A DNA stretch of 64,000 nucleotides, taken from positions 292,371 through 356,370 of the forward strand of contig JBCDIT010000003.1 in the NCBI GenBank assembly GCA_038748775.1, read 5' to 3'. A program made the position numbers and the translations under genes. The stretch is from DAIQNV01 sp038748775 (GTDB lineage Bacteria; Planctomycetota; Phycisphaerae; Phycisphaerales; UBA1924). Positions within the stretch are counted from its first letter, which is position 1. Each line of letters starts with the position of its first letter. A model generated the notes under the pieces. That model searched no databases. It saw nothing but the letters and a program-made list of their open reading frames with translations, and was not told the DNA's origin. Of the stretch, positions 1 through 8,585 are shown in pieces.

Positions 1-1177
1 GGAACGGGCTCACCCCGCTCACCGCCTGCATCCAATCGGGCATGAAGAACAGGGGCATACCCGCCCCACCGATCAACGCCATCACCAAGAGCATCGCGCG
101 AACGAAGCCCTCGGCCCCGCCCTCGGTCTGGCTGATCGAACTGAGGAACATCATCAGCCCAACAAACCCGAACGCGGTGCTCAACACCGCGGCCGTCGCC
201 GACCACCACGCGTGAACCCGGATCCCGAAGAACATCGCCCCCGCGACCTGCAAAACCACGAGCACCGCCACCGTCAATAGGAAGCACGCGAGCGCCTTCC
301 CCAAGACGATGCCGTGCCGAGGCAGCGGCGCGACCGCGAGCCGGAGCATCGTCCCCTTGGCACGCTCACGCACCAGCGACATCCCGAAGCCGGCGACACA
401 CCCCAGGACCGCCCACGCGGCCGCCTGCGGGAACGTGATCTCAAACGCCGACCGGGGCTTCCCGCCCGTCTCACGCGCGATCGATTCGAGCTCGAGCGCC
501 ACCGGGTTGAACCCGCCGAATCCGATCGACGCGCCGGACTCCAAACCGCCCGCTATCGCGTCGCCGTCATCTTCGTTTGCATCCGACGCCGCGCGCTGCG
601 CCAGCGACCGGCCCGAACTGATCATCGTGCTGAACAGGCCCCTCGAAACAACGTCCAGATTGTCCGCCTCGCGGAGTTGGGTCTGCGCACGCTCAAGCGT
701 CTCGTCGAGCACCTCAAGGTCAGCGAGCGTGGTCGTCATCACCTGAAACCCAGCCGCGATGGAGACGCCCTGCAGCACCCCTGCTTCCGCGACGCGCGCC
801 GGGTCGATCGCTCCGGTGATCGGCGGGATCGCCTCGCCGGCAAACACACCCTTTATCGCGCTCTCGTAGCCCTGAGGCACGATGATGAACGCCGTCGCCT
901 CGCCGAGCCGGACGCGCCGACGCCCGTCGTCTTCGTTCTCGATCACCTCGATCGCGATCGCGTCCGAATCATCGAGCCGTTCCAGAAACGCGGCCGACGT
1001 CTCGCTCCCGTCGGCGTCGAGCGCGAGCACGTCGATTTCACCGCCCCCGCCGCCGCCACCTGCATAGATCAGACCAAAGAGCACGCCGAACGCGAGCGGG
1101 AACACCGTCGCGAAGAACAAGCCGACCGGATCGCGCAGGAGCAGCCTGAGGTCCTTGATCGCAAGCGTCCAGATCAT
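1..1177 (-). CDS. ABC-2 type transporter permease (C-terminus cut by window edge)
   Basis: This reading frame is open from an ATG at 1177 to the left edge of the window, so about 392 residues are visible and the end is missing. It starts MIWTLAIKDLRLLLRDP, the usual cytoplasmic N-terminus of ABC-2/NatB-type permeases, followed by one membrane segment, a Gly run, a large polar extracytoplasmic region of about 220 residues, and then several hydrophobic segments towards the cut end. This is the architecture of the YhgE/CcmB-like or drug/Na+ exporter permeases in the inner membrane. Its start lies about 20 bases after the stop of the ATPase gene at 1199-2053 on the same strand, so the two form one exporter operon. 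The substrate cannot be told from sequence. A GTG two codons upstream (1183) is an alternative start. Confidence 0.85.
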   Translation of the reverse strand, partial: MIWTLAIKDLRLLLRDPVGLFFATVFPLAFGVLFGLIYAGGGGGGGEIDVLALDADGSETSAAFLERLDDSDAIAIEVIENEDDGRRRVRLGEATAFIIVPQGYESAIKGVFAGEAIPPITGAIDPARVAEAGVLQGVSIAAGFQVMTTTLADLEVLDETLERAQTQLREADNLDVVSRGLFSTMISSGRSLAQRAASDANEDDGDAIAGGLESGASIGFGGFNPVALELESIARETGGKPRSAFEITFPQAAAWAVLGCVAGFGMSLVRERAKGTMLRLAVAPLPRHGIVLGKALACFLLTVAVLVVLQVAGAMFFGIRVHAWWSATAAVLSTAFGFVGLMMFLSSISQTEGGAEGFVRAMLLVMALIGGAGMPLFFMPDWMQAVSGVSPF

Positions 1178-1198
1178 GCCCACGTCGGCCCTCCCGTC

Positions 1199-2053
1199 CT
1201 AGTGATCCCGGAGCGAACGCCCCGTCAGGTTGAGAAACACCGCTTCAAGATCCGGACGGTCGATGCGGACACCGGTCACCGGGTCGTCGGCGTCCGGCGC
1301 TAGGGGAACATCGGCCAGGGCCCTCACCGGGTCGTCGACGCTCCGTTTCTCAACGCCCGACGCCCGCTCCAGAGTGAGCACGCTCTCGCCGCCGTGGGCC
1401 TTGATGAGCTCATCGACCGTCCCCGACGCGAGAACACGCCCCTGATCGATGATCTCGATCCGGTCGCACAACCGCTGAGCCTCTTCCATGTAGTGCGTCG
1501 TGTACACGATCGCTTTGCCCGCCTCGCGCAGCGACCGCACCAAGTCAAAGATCGCGTTTCGGCTGTGCGGGTCGACGCCAGCGGTCGGCTCATCGAGCAG
1601 CACCAAAGGCGGGTCGTGCACGAGCGCCGACGCCAGGTTCAGCCGGCGTTGCATGCCCCCGCTGAACGTCCCGACGCGACCCCCGGCTCGGTCGCCGAGC
1701 CCAACCATCTCAAGAAGCTCGAGCGCCCGTTCCTTGGGCCTCTCCACGCCGTAGAGCCCGCAGAAGAACACGAGGTTCTCGAGGGCCGTGAGCCGCTCGT
1801 ACAACGCGATCGCCTGCGGACACAACCCTACGTGCCGCCGCGACTTCGTATCGCTCGGCGCCCCCTCACCCCCGATGACAATCCGTCCTGAGTCGGGCTT
1901 GAGCACCCCAACCGACAGGCTCATCGTCGTGGTCTTGCCCGCCCCGTTGGGGCCCAGCAGCCCGACGCACTCGCCCCCACGCACGCGCATCGACAGCCCG
2001 TCGACCGCGACGGTGTCGCCGAACCGTTTGTGGACATCCTCAACGCGAAGCAC
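1199..2053 (-). CDS. ABC transporter ATP-binding protein
   Basis: A 284-residue ATPase subunit that powers the permease encoded just downstream. Walker A GPNGAGKT is at residues 34-41, the Q-loop glutamine is near 80 in GLCPQ, the signature SGGMQ is at 131-135, and Walker B LVLLDEP runs from 150, followed by a His switch in YTTHYMEEA. The closest families are the NodI/CcmA/NatA type that pair with ABC-2 permeases for export of drugs, lipids or polysaccharide. The C-terminal tail of about 60 residues after the nucleotide-binding core resembles the short tails of the DrrA/NatA group. The gene is the first of the pair and is divergent from kdsA, 53 bases away. Confidence 0.93.
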   Translation of the reverse strand: MLRVEDVHKRFGDTVAVDGLSMRVRGGECVGLLGPNGAGKTTTMSLSVGVLKPDSGRIVIGGEGAPSDTKSRRHVGLCPQAIALYERLTALENLVFFCGLYGVERPKERALELLEMVGLGDRAGGRVGTFSGGMQRRLNLASALVHDPPLVLLDEPTAGVDPHSRNAIFDLVRSLREAGKAIVYTTHYMEEAQRLCDRIEIIDQGRVLASGTVDELIKAHGGESVLTLERASGVEKRSVDDPVRALADVPLAPDADDPVTGVRIDRPDLEAVFLNLTGRSLRDH

Positions 2054-2106
2054 AAACCGAGCCTATCGCGTTTGCGCGACCCGGACCCACCGAATACGCT
2101 CGGACC

Positions 2107-2973
2107 ATGAACGAACTCGCCCAACGACGTGCGGTCGCCATCGACAGTGTCTCGATCGGTGGCGGCGCTCCCCTCGCCATCATCGCCGGCCCTTGCACCT
2201 TCGAAACCCTCGACATGGGCCTCGACATCGCCAAGCGCATGCTCGAGACCTGCCGGGGTCTGGGCCTCGGATACATCTACAAGGCCAGCTTCGACAAGGC
2301 CAACCGATCGAGCATCGCCAGCGCCAGGGGCCCGGGACTCGAAGAATCACTCGACTGGTTCGCCAAAGTCAAAGACGAGGTCGGCTGCCCCGTCACCACC
2401 GACGTCCATCTGCCAGAGCAGTGCGAATCGGTCGCCAGAGTCGTCGACGTGCTGCAGATCCCTGCGTTCCTATGCCGGCAGACCGACCTGCTCGTCGCCG
2501 CCGGCGAGGCCGCCAAAGCCCAAGGCCGCGCCGTCAACGTGAAGAAAGGCCAGTTCCTGTCGCCCAGAGAGATGGCCGGCCCGGTCCGAAAGCTCACCGA
2601 AGCCGGGTGCGACCAGATCGTTCTGACCGAACGAGGGACCTTCTTCGGGTATCACCGGCTGGTCAACGACTTCACCGGGCTCGGCGACCTGATGGAACTC
2701 GACTGCTCGAAGTTCACCGACGCGGCCCCGCCCCCCGTCTGCTTCGACGTCACGCATTCGACACAGCTCCCGGGCTCGGGCGAGCAGACCGGCGGCCGTC
2801 GCGAGCGGGCCCCCCTGCTCGGGCGAGCCGCCGTCGCGGCGGGTGTGGACGCGGTGTTCATCGAGTGCCATCCCGATCCTGCGAAGGCGCTCAGCGACGG
2901 GGCGACGCAGCTGCCGATGGACGATATGGCGCCGCTGCTCACGCAGCTCGCGCGTCTTCGGGAGACCTTGTGA
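2107..2973 (+). CDS. kdsA: 3-deoxy-8-phosphooctulonate synthase
   Basis: A 288-residue enzyme of normal length for KdsA. It condenses phosphoenolpyruvate with arabinose 5-phosphate to give Kdo 8-phosphate, the first committed step to the inner-core sugar of lipopolysaccharide. Family landmarks include IIAGPCTFE near residue 26, YKASFDKANRSS near 59, TDVHLPEQ near 100, the NVKKGQFLSP block near 145, and the CFDVTHSTQLPG segment near 215, where C and H fit metal-dependent or metal-independent subtypes. I cannot decide the metal subtype from reading alone. The next gene starts inside its stop codon. Together with the heptose enzyme at 41725-43383 it implies an LPS-type envelope. Confidence 0.95.
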   Translation: MNELAQRRAVAIDSVSIGGGAPLAIIAGPCTFETLDMGLDIAKRMLETCRGLGLGYIYKASFDKANRSSIASARGPGLEESLDWFAKVKDEVGCPVTTDVHLPEQCESVARVVDVLQIPAFLCRQTDLLVAAGEAAKAQGRAVNVKKGQFLSPREMAGPVRKLTEAGCDQIVLTERGTFFGYHRLVNDFTGLGDLMELDCSKFTDAAPPPVCFDVTHSTQLPGSGEQTGGRRERAPLLGRAAVAAGVDAVFIECHPDPAKALSDGATQLPMDDMAPLLTQLARLRETL

Positions 2974-3800
2974 CCGAGGTCGCCCGCCCAAGGTTTCGGT
3001 CCGTCCGATGGCCGACATGGCCCACGTTCGCAGGGATCCTGCTCGCCGCAGGTGCGCTCTTCATACCCGGAATCTTGATGCCATCGCAATCAGGAGGGAG
3101 AAGCGCCTCCGACTGGGTCCAGGTGATCGTCGCAGCGATGATCTTCACAGCCTTCACGATGTTCGACAAGAAGATTTATCTCGATCAGCAAGCCCGAAAG
3201 CTGAAGCACTTCGGCCTCGAACTACGGAGTAACGATGATATCCCGGATGAATTCGAAAACGCATGGGCTGCGCTGGCGACGATGAAACCCACATCTCTCG
3301 CCTTTTCAGTGGAACGTGCCGGCCGGCTTAAGGGCGCGTCACGCAAAACCTTCGCCGGCGTCGCCGGCGTTCCCGCGGGGAATAACTCGAATTCTTGGGT
3401 GTTCATAGTCATCGAGGCAGACTTGGGCGATACCCGATTCGCTATCGGGAAGTCGCAAAGCAATGACCCCGAGGAAATACGCCGCATCGACATCGGGCAC
3501 CCGGCGTTCGAGAACACAAGGGCGGCCTGGTTCCGTGACGATCCAGAAGACCGAGACGGCACAGATACCGTTGAACGATGCCTCAGAACGCACGCCGACG
3601 TCTTCGAAGTCGACGCACCCTCGAGGATGTCCCTCAGACTCTCCGCGCCGCCACACGCCCAAGAGCAGTGGGCTTATTCGAACGGCTTTCTTGCCTATGC
3701 GAACCTCGGACGTCCGACGGAAGGTCCTCTCGTCGACGGACTCGAATTCGTGACGCGCGTGGCAGAACGACTCGAACGGTCCGCCGCGAGAACGTCGTAG
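2970..3800 (+). CDS. membrane-anchored protein of unknown function
   Basis: This 276-residue frame begins with a GTG that overlaps the kdsA stop (GTGA), so translation is probably coupled to kdsA. Residues about 10-35 and 42-60 form two hydrophobic segments, the first ending in Pro-Gly. The remaining 200 residues are soluble, mixed alpha/beta by composition, and contain VFIVIEADLG and a conserved-looking Trp/Phe-rich centre. I do not recognise the family. Codon use is somewhat more AT-tolerant than in kdsA. A role in the envelope is an inference from the position and the membrane segments only. Confidence 0.75.
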   Translation: MTEVARPRFRSVRWPTWPTFAGILLAAGALFIPGILMPSQSGGRSASDWVQVIVAAMIFTAFTMFDKKIYLDQQARKLKHFGLELRSNDDIPDEFENAWAALATMKPTSLAFSVERAGRLKGASRKTFAGVAGVPAGNNSNSWVFIVIEADLGDTRFAIGKSQSNDPEEIRRIDIGHPAFENTRAAWFRDDPEDRDGTDTVERCLRTHADVFEVDAPSRMSLRLSAPPHAQEQWAYSNGFLAYANLGRPTEGPLVDGLEFVTRVAERLERSAARTS

Positions 3801-3812
3801 CCCCGACCCGAC

Positions 3813-4498
3813 TCACGGACACCCGGCTAGGAACGCGTTAATGTCGCTCAGGTCAACAACCCCGAACGGCTCGACCAGTTCCGCCGCCGAATCTGCGATG
3901 ACGAACGCCTCGACAAACGTGTCGATGTCCGCGAGGTCGAGGACACCAAGCGGCTCGGCGATATCCGCCGCGTTGCAGGGCGTCGGCCCGAGCGACTCGA
4001 CAACGGATCAACTCCGGGCCCGTTTGCTGAACGTTGATCGTGTACGCACCCGCGCCCAGCGATGCTGTGAACCCCGATCGGCCAGTAGGCGCACCGGAAA
4101 GCCAATCGAGCAGATTGATAGTCTCGTCGGGAGCAATGCCACGATCGAGATGCGACCCGCCCAAGAAATCGAAGATCGTCCCGCCTCCGGGGATGACCCT
4201 CGTGGGGCCGTCGATATGGATGTACCCACGATCCCCGTTGCCGCCTATCGCGACGTCGGTGTACTCGAGCAAGAACAAATCGGTGAGAAGATCGCCTTTC
4301 AAGATCTCGAACGTGAAGTAGTCAAGCGCGTCCGCAGGCGCCTGCACCGTCCCACGCACCTCGTTCGCCCCAACCTCTAAGCCAACGCTCGTCGGCGCCA
4401 ACGGGTCGGTCGACAAGTCGCCACTAACGGTTTCACCGTGCGCCACGTGGGCGCTCAAAACCCCACCGATCGCAGCCCACACACACACTGGTCTTCAT
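3813..4498 (-). pseudogene. secreted protein with C-terminal dockerin-like domain, frameshifted twice
   Basis: Read from the minus strand, three pieces lie in three different frames. An ATG at 4498 starts MKTSVCV, then a (GT)5 run at 4479-4488 is followed, in a second frame, by the rest of a signal peptide (AAIGGVLSAHVAHG) and about 150 residues of a plausible beta-rich secreted domain. Near 4010-4025 the sense shifts again, and a third frame gives a dockerin-like domain, CNAADIAEPLGVLDLADIDT to its end AFLAGCP, stopping at 3813. That domain closely matches the C-terminus of the protease at 49287-51701. The body could be read from a GTG at 4488, but that start lacks the basic residue expected in a signal peptide. 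Either this is a decayed gene or the sequence has two indel errors. Confidence 0.65.
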
Positions 4499-4840
4499 GC
4501 TCTCTCCGGTCGCCTTTGCTTCTCTCGCCATCGCGGCACTCGCTCACCATGACCCGACCCGCGACGCAACGTGATCATCAGCCGCGATCGCAGCGAACGC
4601 AACCTGTTCATCGAATCTGAGTCCAGCCGAGCAGGTAACCGGGCGAATCACCGGCCTGGCACCGATCACCCACCCGACGAAACGCTCAGCCGAAACCCAG
4701 CAGACACCATTGAGGCTTTCCTGATCTCCGATCTGGTGTTACGCGTCGATCGGACCAGTCCCAACCTCGACGCAGAGCAACGGGAGATCGAGTGAGCCGC
4801 ATCCCATCACGTTAACCAATCAAGACCGGAAGGAATTTCT
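4499..4840. other. 342-base gap without a convincing gene
   Basis: This holds the upstream regions of the frameshifted dockerin gene (leftward) and the lipoprotein gene at 4841 (rightward). A 74-codon frame at 4571-4795 has no recognisable product, no good ribosome-binding site and a composition like the other chance frames. I see no RNA gene or repeat. A good Shine-Dalgarno, GGAAGGA, sits at the right end just before the ATG at 4841. Confidence 0.5.
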
Positions 4841-5554
4841 ATGAGCATGACCAACGCCGTTCTCCTCCTCACCGCCATTATCGCCGTGGGCGGCTGCCAA
4901 CAGGCCGAAACCACCGAAGCCACCCCCGCGGCGGCGCAGGCGAACACAACAGCCGAGCCAACGCACCCCGAGCTCCGCGCCGCCCTGCTCGATCTCCGCG
5001 AGCGCGACCAAGCCGCACGCGGCGCCATGGTTGAGGTGTTGCAGCGTTCGCCTCAGCGACAAGGCGGGCAGTTCGAGATCAGCGACGAGGACAAGCCGAT
5101 CATGGCCGCAGTCGGCGAAATCGACGCCGAAAGCACGGCGTATCTGCAGGAGATGATCGCTAAGCACGGATGGCCGACGTTCGACATGGTCGGCGAGGAC
5201 GGCGCTAGCGCCGCGTGGATCCTCGCCCAGCACGCGGATATGGCCCCGGAACTCCAGGCACACGTTCTCGAACTCATGGAGCCACTTGTCGAACAAGCGC
5301 AAGCACACGGGCGAGAGTTCGCGATGCTGACCGATCGCGTGAGGAACGGTCGAGGCGAACCACAGGTCTTCGGAACGCAGTTCACCTATGACGAAAGGGG
5401 TGTGCAGCGTCCAGGGCCAACGATCGACTGGGACACGATCGATGAACGACGGGCGAAAGTCGGCTTACCACCGATCGCTGAGTATGCCGAACTTATCCGC
5501 ACGACCTACGGAGGGGACGTCAGCCCAGAGCCGATGCCGCTGCCCGACGAGTAG
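4841..5554 (+). CDS. lipoprotein of the DUF6624 family
   Basis: A 237-residue protein with a lipoprotein signal: a short hydrophobic stretch (LLLTAIIAVGGC) with the lipidation cysteine at residue 19, then an Ala/Thr/Glu-rich linker. The folded part has the pattern I associate with DUF6624: an LRERDQAAR helix near 48, a HGWPTFDMVGEDGASAAW block near 107, an AQHAD motif near 128, and a late DR..N..GEPQVFGTQ segment near 165-180. The function of that family is not known. The start is supported by GGAAGGA spaced normally before the ATG. It stands alone, convergent with queE. Confidence 0.82.
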   Translation: MSMTNAVLLLTAIIAVGGCQQAETTEATPAAAQANTTAEPTHPELRAALLDLRERDQAARGAMVEVLQRSPQRQGGQFEISDEDKPIMAAVGEIDAESTAYLQEMIAKHGWPTFDMVGEDGASAAWILAQHADMAPELQAHVLELMEPLVEQAQAHGREFAMLTDRVRNGRGEPQVFGTQFTYDERGVQRPGPTIDWDTIDERRAKVGLPPIAEYAELIRTTYGGDVSPEPMPLPDE

Positions 5555-5646
5555 CGAATTCAGAACCCCGTCGATGAATCGCTCGTGCACACCACGAGCA
5601 TGCTTGAGGCGTCGACCAACTCGTCGCACAAAACCGCTCGAGCGCC

Positions 5647-6327
5647 TTACGTCCCGCGCTTGTTCCCATACAGCCGAAGATGCAACCGGTCGCAGAACCT
5701 GTACCCGAACTCCTTGCAAAGCTCAGACACCCAAAGCTGCTTGGCTTCGAGTTCCTCCGGCTCACGGCTCTCGGGCATCAGAAGAACGCGATGCGGCTCG
5801 ACGTCGCCAACCTCAGCGAGCAACGATCGGATCTCATCGAGATCATGCCGCCCAGTCACAACGAACTTGAGCTGATACGCACCCGCCGACACCATCTTTC
5901 GGAGCACGTCGAGGTTCAGTCGCCGGCTCTCGTGCCGATTGGTCCACACCACGTCGTCCGGCGTGGAGGTCGAGAGCTTGGGGCTGATCGAGTACAAATC
6001 GACCGCCCCGTCTTGCCACACCGTCCCAGCGGTCTCCACAGTGACGTGAAACCCGCGCGCTCGAAGCGCATCGCAGAGCTCGCCAAAGCCCGGCGCGATC
6101 ATCGGTTCTCCGCCGGTGACCACCACGTGACGCGCGGCGCGATGCGCCACCACCGCCGCGACGATGTCGTCGACCGATTGCTGGTCACCCTCGGGGTTCC
6201 AAGACGTGTAAGGCGTATCGCACCAACGGCACCGAAGGTTGCAGCCGGACGTGCGCACAAAGACAGAGGGAACGCCCGTCATGAGGCCCTCACCCTGCAC
6301 CGAGTAGAAGACCTCGGAAATGATCAT
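5647..6327 (-). CDS. queE: 7-carboxy-7-deazaguanine synthase (radical SAM)
   Basis: A 226-residue radical SAM enzyme that converts 6-carboxytetrahydropterin to 7-carboxy-7-deazaguanine in queuosine/7-deazaguanine synthesis. It begins IISEVFYSVQGEG as QueE proteins do. The iron-sulfur cysteines are C29, C33 and C36 in the short CX3CX2C spacing seen in many QueE enzymes, and VVTGGEP near residue 95 is the SAM-binding GGEP motif. The C-terminal HLRLYGNKRGT fits the family. No other queuosine gene is next to it. It lies 30 bases downstream of rpmA on the same strand and may be co-transcribed with it. Confidence 0.95.
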   Translation of the reverse strand: MIISEVFYSVQGEGLMTGVPSVFVRTSGCNLRCRWCDTPYTSWNPEGDQQSVDDIVAAVVAHRAARHVVVTGGEPMIAPGFGELCDALRARGFHVTVETAGTVWQDGAVDLYSISPKLSTSTPDDVVWTNRHESRRLNLDVLRKMVSAGAYQLKFVVTGRHDLDEIRSLLAEVGDVEPHRVLLMPESREPEELEAKQLWVSELCKEFGYRFCDRLHLRLYGNKRGT

Positions 6328-6357
6328 GTTGAGGAGCGGTCGCTGTCGACCGGCCGA

Positions 6358-6663
6358 TCAGTTGCCAGCCGCGGCACGGGCGGCGCGGAACCGGGTCAGC
6401 CCCACCGGACGCAGCGCACCTTCGTCGAGCGGGTCGACATGCACCTTGCGACCCTGGAAGGTCACAACGCCGGTACCGACCGCGTACAGCGAGTCGTCGT
6501 TCCCACGGCGGACCTGGAAGCCCGGGGTAAAGTGGGTGCCGCACTGGCGGATGATGATCGAACCCGGCTTGGCGATCTCACCGCCGTAGAGCTTCACGCC
6601 GCGGTACTGCGGGTTGGAGTCGCGCCCGTTCTTTGTCGAGCCCTGACCCTTCTTGTGTGCCAT
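6358..6663 (-). CDS. rpmA: 50S ribosomal protein L27
   Basis: A 101-residue L27, slightly longer than the common 85-95. The N-terminus MAHKKGQGSTKNGRDSN reaches the peptidyl-transferase centre of the large subunit and is typical; GGEIAKPGSIIIRQCGT and the Tyr-Ala-Val-Gly-Thr-Gly turn follow. There is no N-terminal cleavage extension of the Firmicutes type. L27 is usually encoded right after rplU (L21), but the neighbours here are a secreted protein upstream and queE downstream, so the rplU-rpmA pair is broken in this genome. Confidence 0.97.
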   Translation of the reverse strand: MAHKKGQGSTKNGRDSNPQYRGVKLYGGEIAKPGSIIIRQCGTHFTPGFQVRRGNDDSLYAVGTGVVTFQGRKVHVDPLDEGALRPVGLTRFRAARAAAGN

Positions 6664-6772
6664 ATCAAGATCCTCGGTTCGACGCCCAATCCGCTCGGGC
6701 GGGCCGCAACGGTAGACCGGTCGGGCCCAAGGTTCAATCGTCCAAAATCAGTTACCAGATCCCGAATCCGGC

Positions 6773-7420
6773 TTACCGCATCACCCAGCGGGTCTCGATC
6801 ACCTCGTACGGACGCGAACCCCGGTCGGTGAGCTCACCCGGCAGACCGTACCGGAGCATCCGCGTCTTGCGAAGCAGGTGCCTCACCCGCTCGCCGGTCT
6901 GAGGATCCACCGTGAAGTACGGCTTGTTTTCACCGGAGAAACCAGCGGCAAACACCGTAACCTCATCGATGTCCAAATCGGTCACCGGCCAGATCACCAC
7001 GCCGAATCGAGAGTGCTCAAGACCCTGATTTAGGGTGCTCACGATCCCGAGCTGATCCTCGATCAGCGGGTCGCTCAGCCGATCGAGAACAGTCTGGGTC
7101 ACGACCCCCGGAACCCCTCGGCCGCTCCGCAAGACCTCGCCTTCGTCGGTCACCAGGTCGAAACTCGGCGCCAGCATCCGGTCTTGGTCCGAAAAGTTGG
7201 TCACTTGATAGGTAAAATAGAAGTACTTGCGGGGGCCCACACCCGGGACATCTACGGTCATCGAACGGAGCGGACCCTCGCGGAAGTCGAACTCCCACCG
7301 GATCGGAACCGGCTCCGGCTCAGGAGCAGCAACGAGCGGAGCAGACAGCATCGTCGCAGCGACGAGTGAGACAAGGGCAAAGAGGCCGATACAGCCTCGC
7401 GACGGGCTCGGTGCGTTCAT
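6773..7420 (-). CDS. secreted protein of unknown function
   Basis: A 215-residue protein with a Sec-type signal peptide at the N-terminus (hydrophobic core LFALVSLVAATML, cleavage near APLVAA). The ATG at 7420 is chosen because a longer frame upstream lacks a signal sequence. The mature part is beta-rich, with YFYFTYQVTNFSDQDRMLAPSFDL resembling an immunoglobulin-like fold that compares a property with a reference state, and it ends in a basic segment. I do not know the family. It lies about 110 bases upstream of rpmA on the same strand. Confidence 0.75.
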   Translation of the reverse strand: MNAPSPSRGCIGLFALVSLVAATMLSAPLVAAPEPEPVPIRWEFDFREGPLRSMTVDVPGVGPRKYFYFTYQVTNFSDQDRMLAPSFDLVTDEGEVLRSGRGVPGVVTQTVLDRLSDPLIEDQLGIVSTLNQGLEHSRFGVVIWPVTDLDIDEVTVFAAGFSGENKPYFTVDPQTGERVRHLLRKTRMLRYGLPGELTDRGSRPYEVIETRWVMR

Positions 7421-7580
7421 CGGTGTCTCCGGCGGACCACCGTCCCCCAGCGTGAGGCTCCGGCAGGTCAATCGCGGGTCGTCCCTCACCGCGTTCGTCG
7501 GCGCCGGGCCGGGTCGTCGGGCAAAGGCATCCCTAGTCTACTGACCCCGACGGCGGGATCAACGAATAGCGAGGTCGGCG

Positions 7581-8585
7581 TTGGCGCAAAGCGTGAACGA
7601 AGCAACCGCAGACAGCACCGGTGCCCCGCTGGCCGCCGCGGTTCCAGAGACGCTCCGACGCGTCGCCGCGAGCCGACTGTACCAAGGGCCGCGCACCAAG
7701 CGCCTCGCGGCCGCCGATCGGCTCATCGCCGCGGCAAGCCAGCACAACATCCGCCCGGATCTGATGTGGGCGACGTTCGGGGAGTCGGCCGCCATCGAAC
7801 CCGTCCGCCAGCTCGTCATGGGCGTCCCGGGCTCGGGCCGTACCGCGATGCTCTTCCTCTCCCCGCCGGGTCCCGTCGGCGCCTGCGGAGACGCCCGGGC
7901 CCAGCAGTCCGAACTCGCCGCGTGCGTTCGGGCCGCCCGGGCGGGTCTGCACCCGGCGCACGCACGCCTGATCCAGGCGCTGCCCGAGCCGCACGAAACG
8001 TGGTCGATCGAGGCGTGCGTCGAGGGGGGCCTGACCCTGATCGGCGAGTTGGCGTACATGCGTCGCCCGTTCAGCCCGAACGACGGCGACGAAATCGAAC
8101 CATGGCCATCGGGCGTTGACGTCCGTCCGCTGGGCAAAGGCGCCGACACCGACTTCGAGGCCCTCGAGACAGCGCTCGCCTCGAGCTACATCGAGACCCT
8201 CGACTGCCCCGAGCTCTGCGGCCTCCGCGACACGTCCGACGTGGTCGCCTCGCACGTCGCGACCGGACTGTTTGACCCGTCGACCTGGTGGATGGTGTGG
8301 CACGAGGGCCAGCCCGAGGGCTGCGTGCTGATGTCGCACTGTCCGGAGCACGACTCGGTCGAGTTGGTCTACCTCGGGCTCAGCCCGAAGATCCGAGGCC
8401 GTGGGCTCGGCGAGGCACTCCTCCGCGGCTCCATCGCCCGATGCAAGGCCTACAACGCCGCCAGCGTCACGCTCGCCGTCGACCGCCGCAACGCGCCGGC
8501 GTTGCGCCTGTACGACCGGCTTGGGTTCCGCGCGTTTGCGAGTCGGGTGGCCCTGGTTTGGGGCCCAACGCCACCGGCGTCCTAA
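7581..8585 (+). CDS. GNAT-family N-acetyltransferase, probably two GNAT halves
   Basis: A 334-residue protein starting at a TTG. The C-terminal 150 residues are a clear GNAT acetyltransferase: VYLGLSPKIRGRGLGEALL carries the acetyl-CoA pyrophosphate loop (R/Q-x-x-G-x-G/A) and NAPALRLYDRLGF the closing helix. The N-terminal half (residues about 20-165) also looks GNAT-like, so this may be a tandem-GNAT enzyme of the mycothiol-synthase-like arrangement with only the second half active. The substrate is unknown. It stands alone just before the non-coding stretch ahead of dnaA. Confidence 0.85.
   Translation: MAQSVNEATADSTGAPLAAAVPETLRRVAASRLYQGPRTKRLAAADRLIAAASQHNIRPDLMWATFGESAAIEPVRQLVMGVPGSGRTAMLFLSPPGPVGACGDARAQQSELAACVRAARAGLHPAHARLIQALPEPHETWSIEACVEGGLTLIGELAYMRRPFSPNDGDEIEPWPSGVDVRPLGKGADTDFEALETALASSYIETLDCPELCGLRDTSDVVASHVATGLFDPSTWWMVWHEGQPEGCVLMSHCPEHDSVELVYLGLSPKIRGRGLGEALLRGSIARCKAYNAASVTLAVDRRNAPALRLYDRLGFRAFASRVALVWGPTPPAS

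Noticed and set aside
314..1303. A 329-codon plus-strand frame opposite the ABC permease.
   Set aside because: Its composition (very rich in Arg, Asp, His) and lack of any motif mark it as the antisense shadow of the permease and the ATPase.
1788..2969. A long open frame running from 1788 through kdsA into the following gene.
   Set aside because: It is Arg/Pro-rich and in the wrong frame for kdsA, and is open only because of high GC. The real gene in this frame starts at the GTG at 2970.
4571..4795. A 74-codon frame between the dockerin pseudogene and the DUF6624 lipoprotein.
   Set aside because: No ribosome-binding site, no motif and charged, low-complexity sequence.
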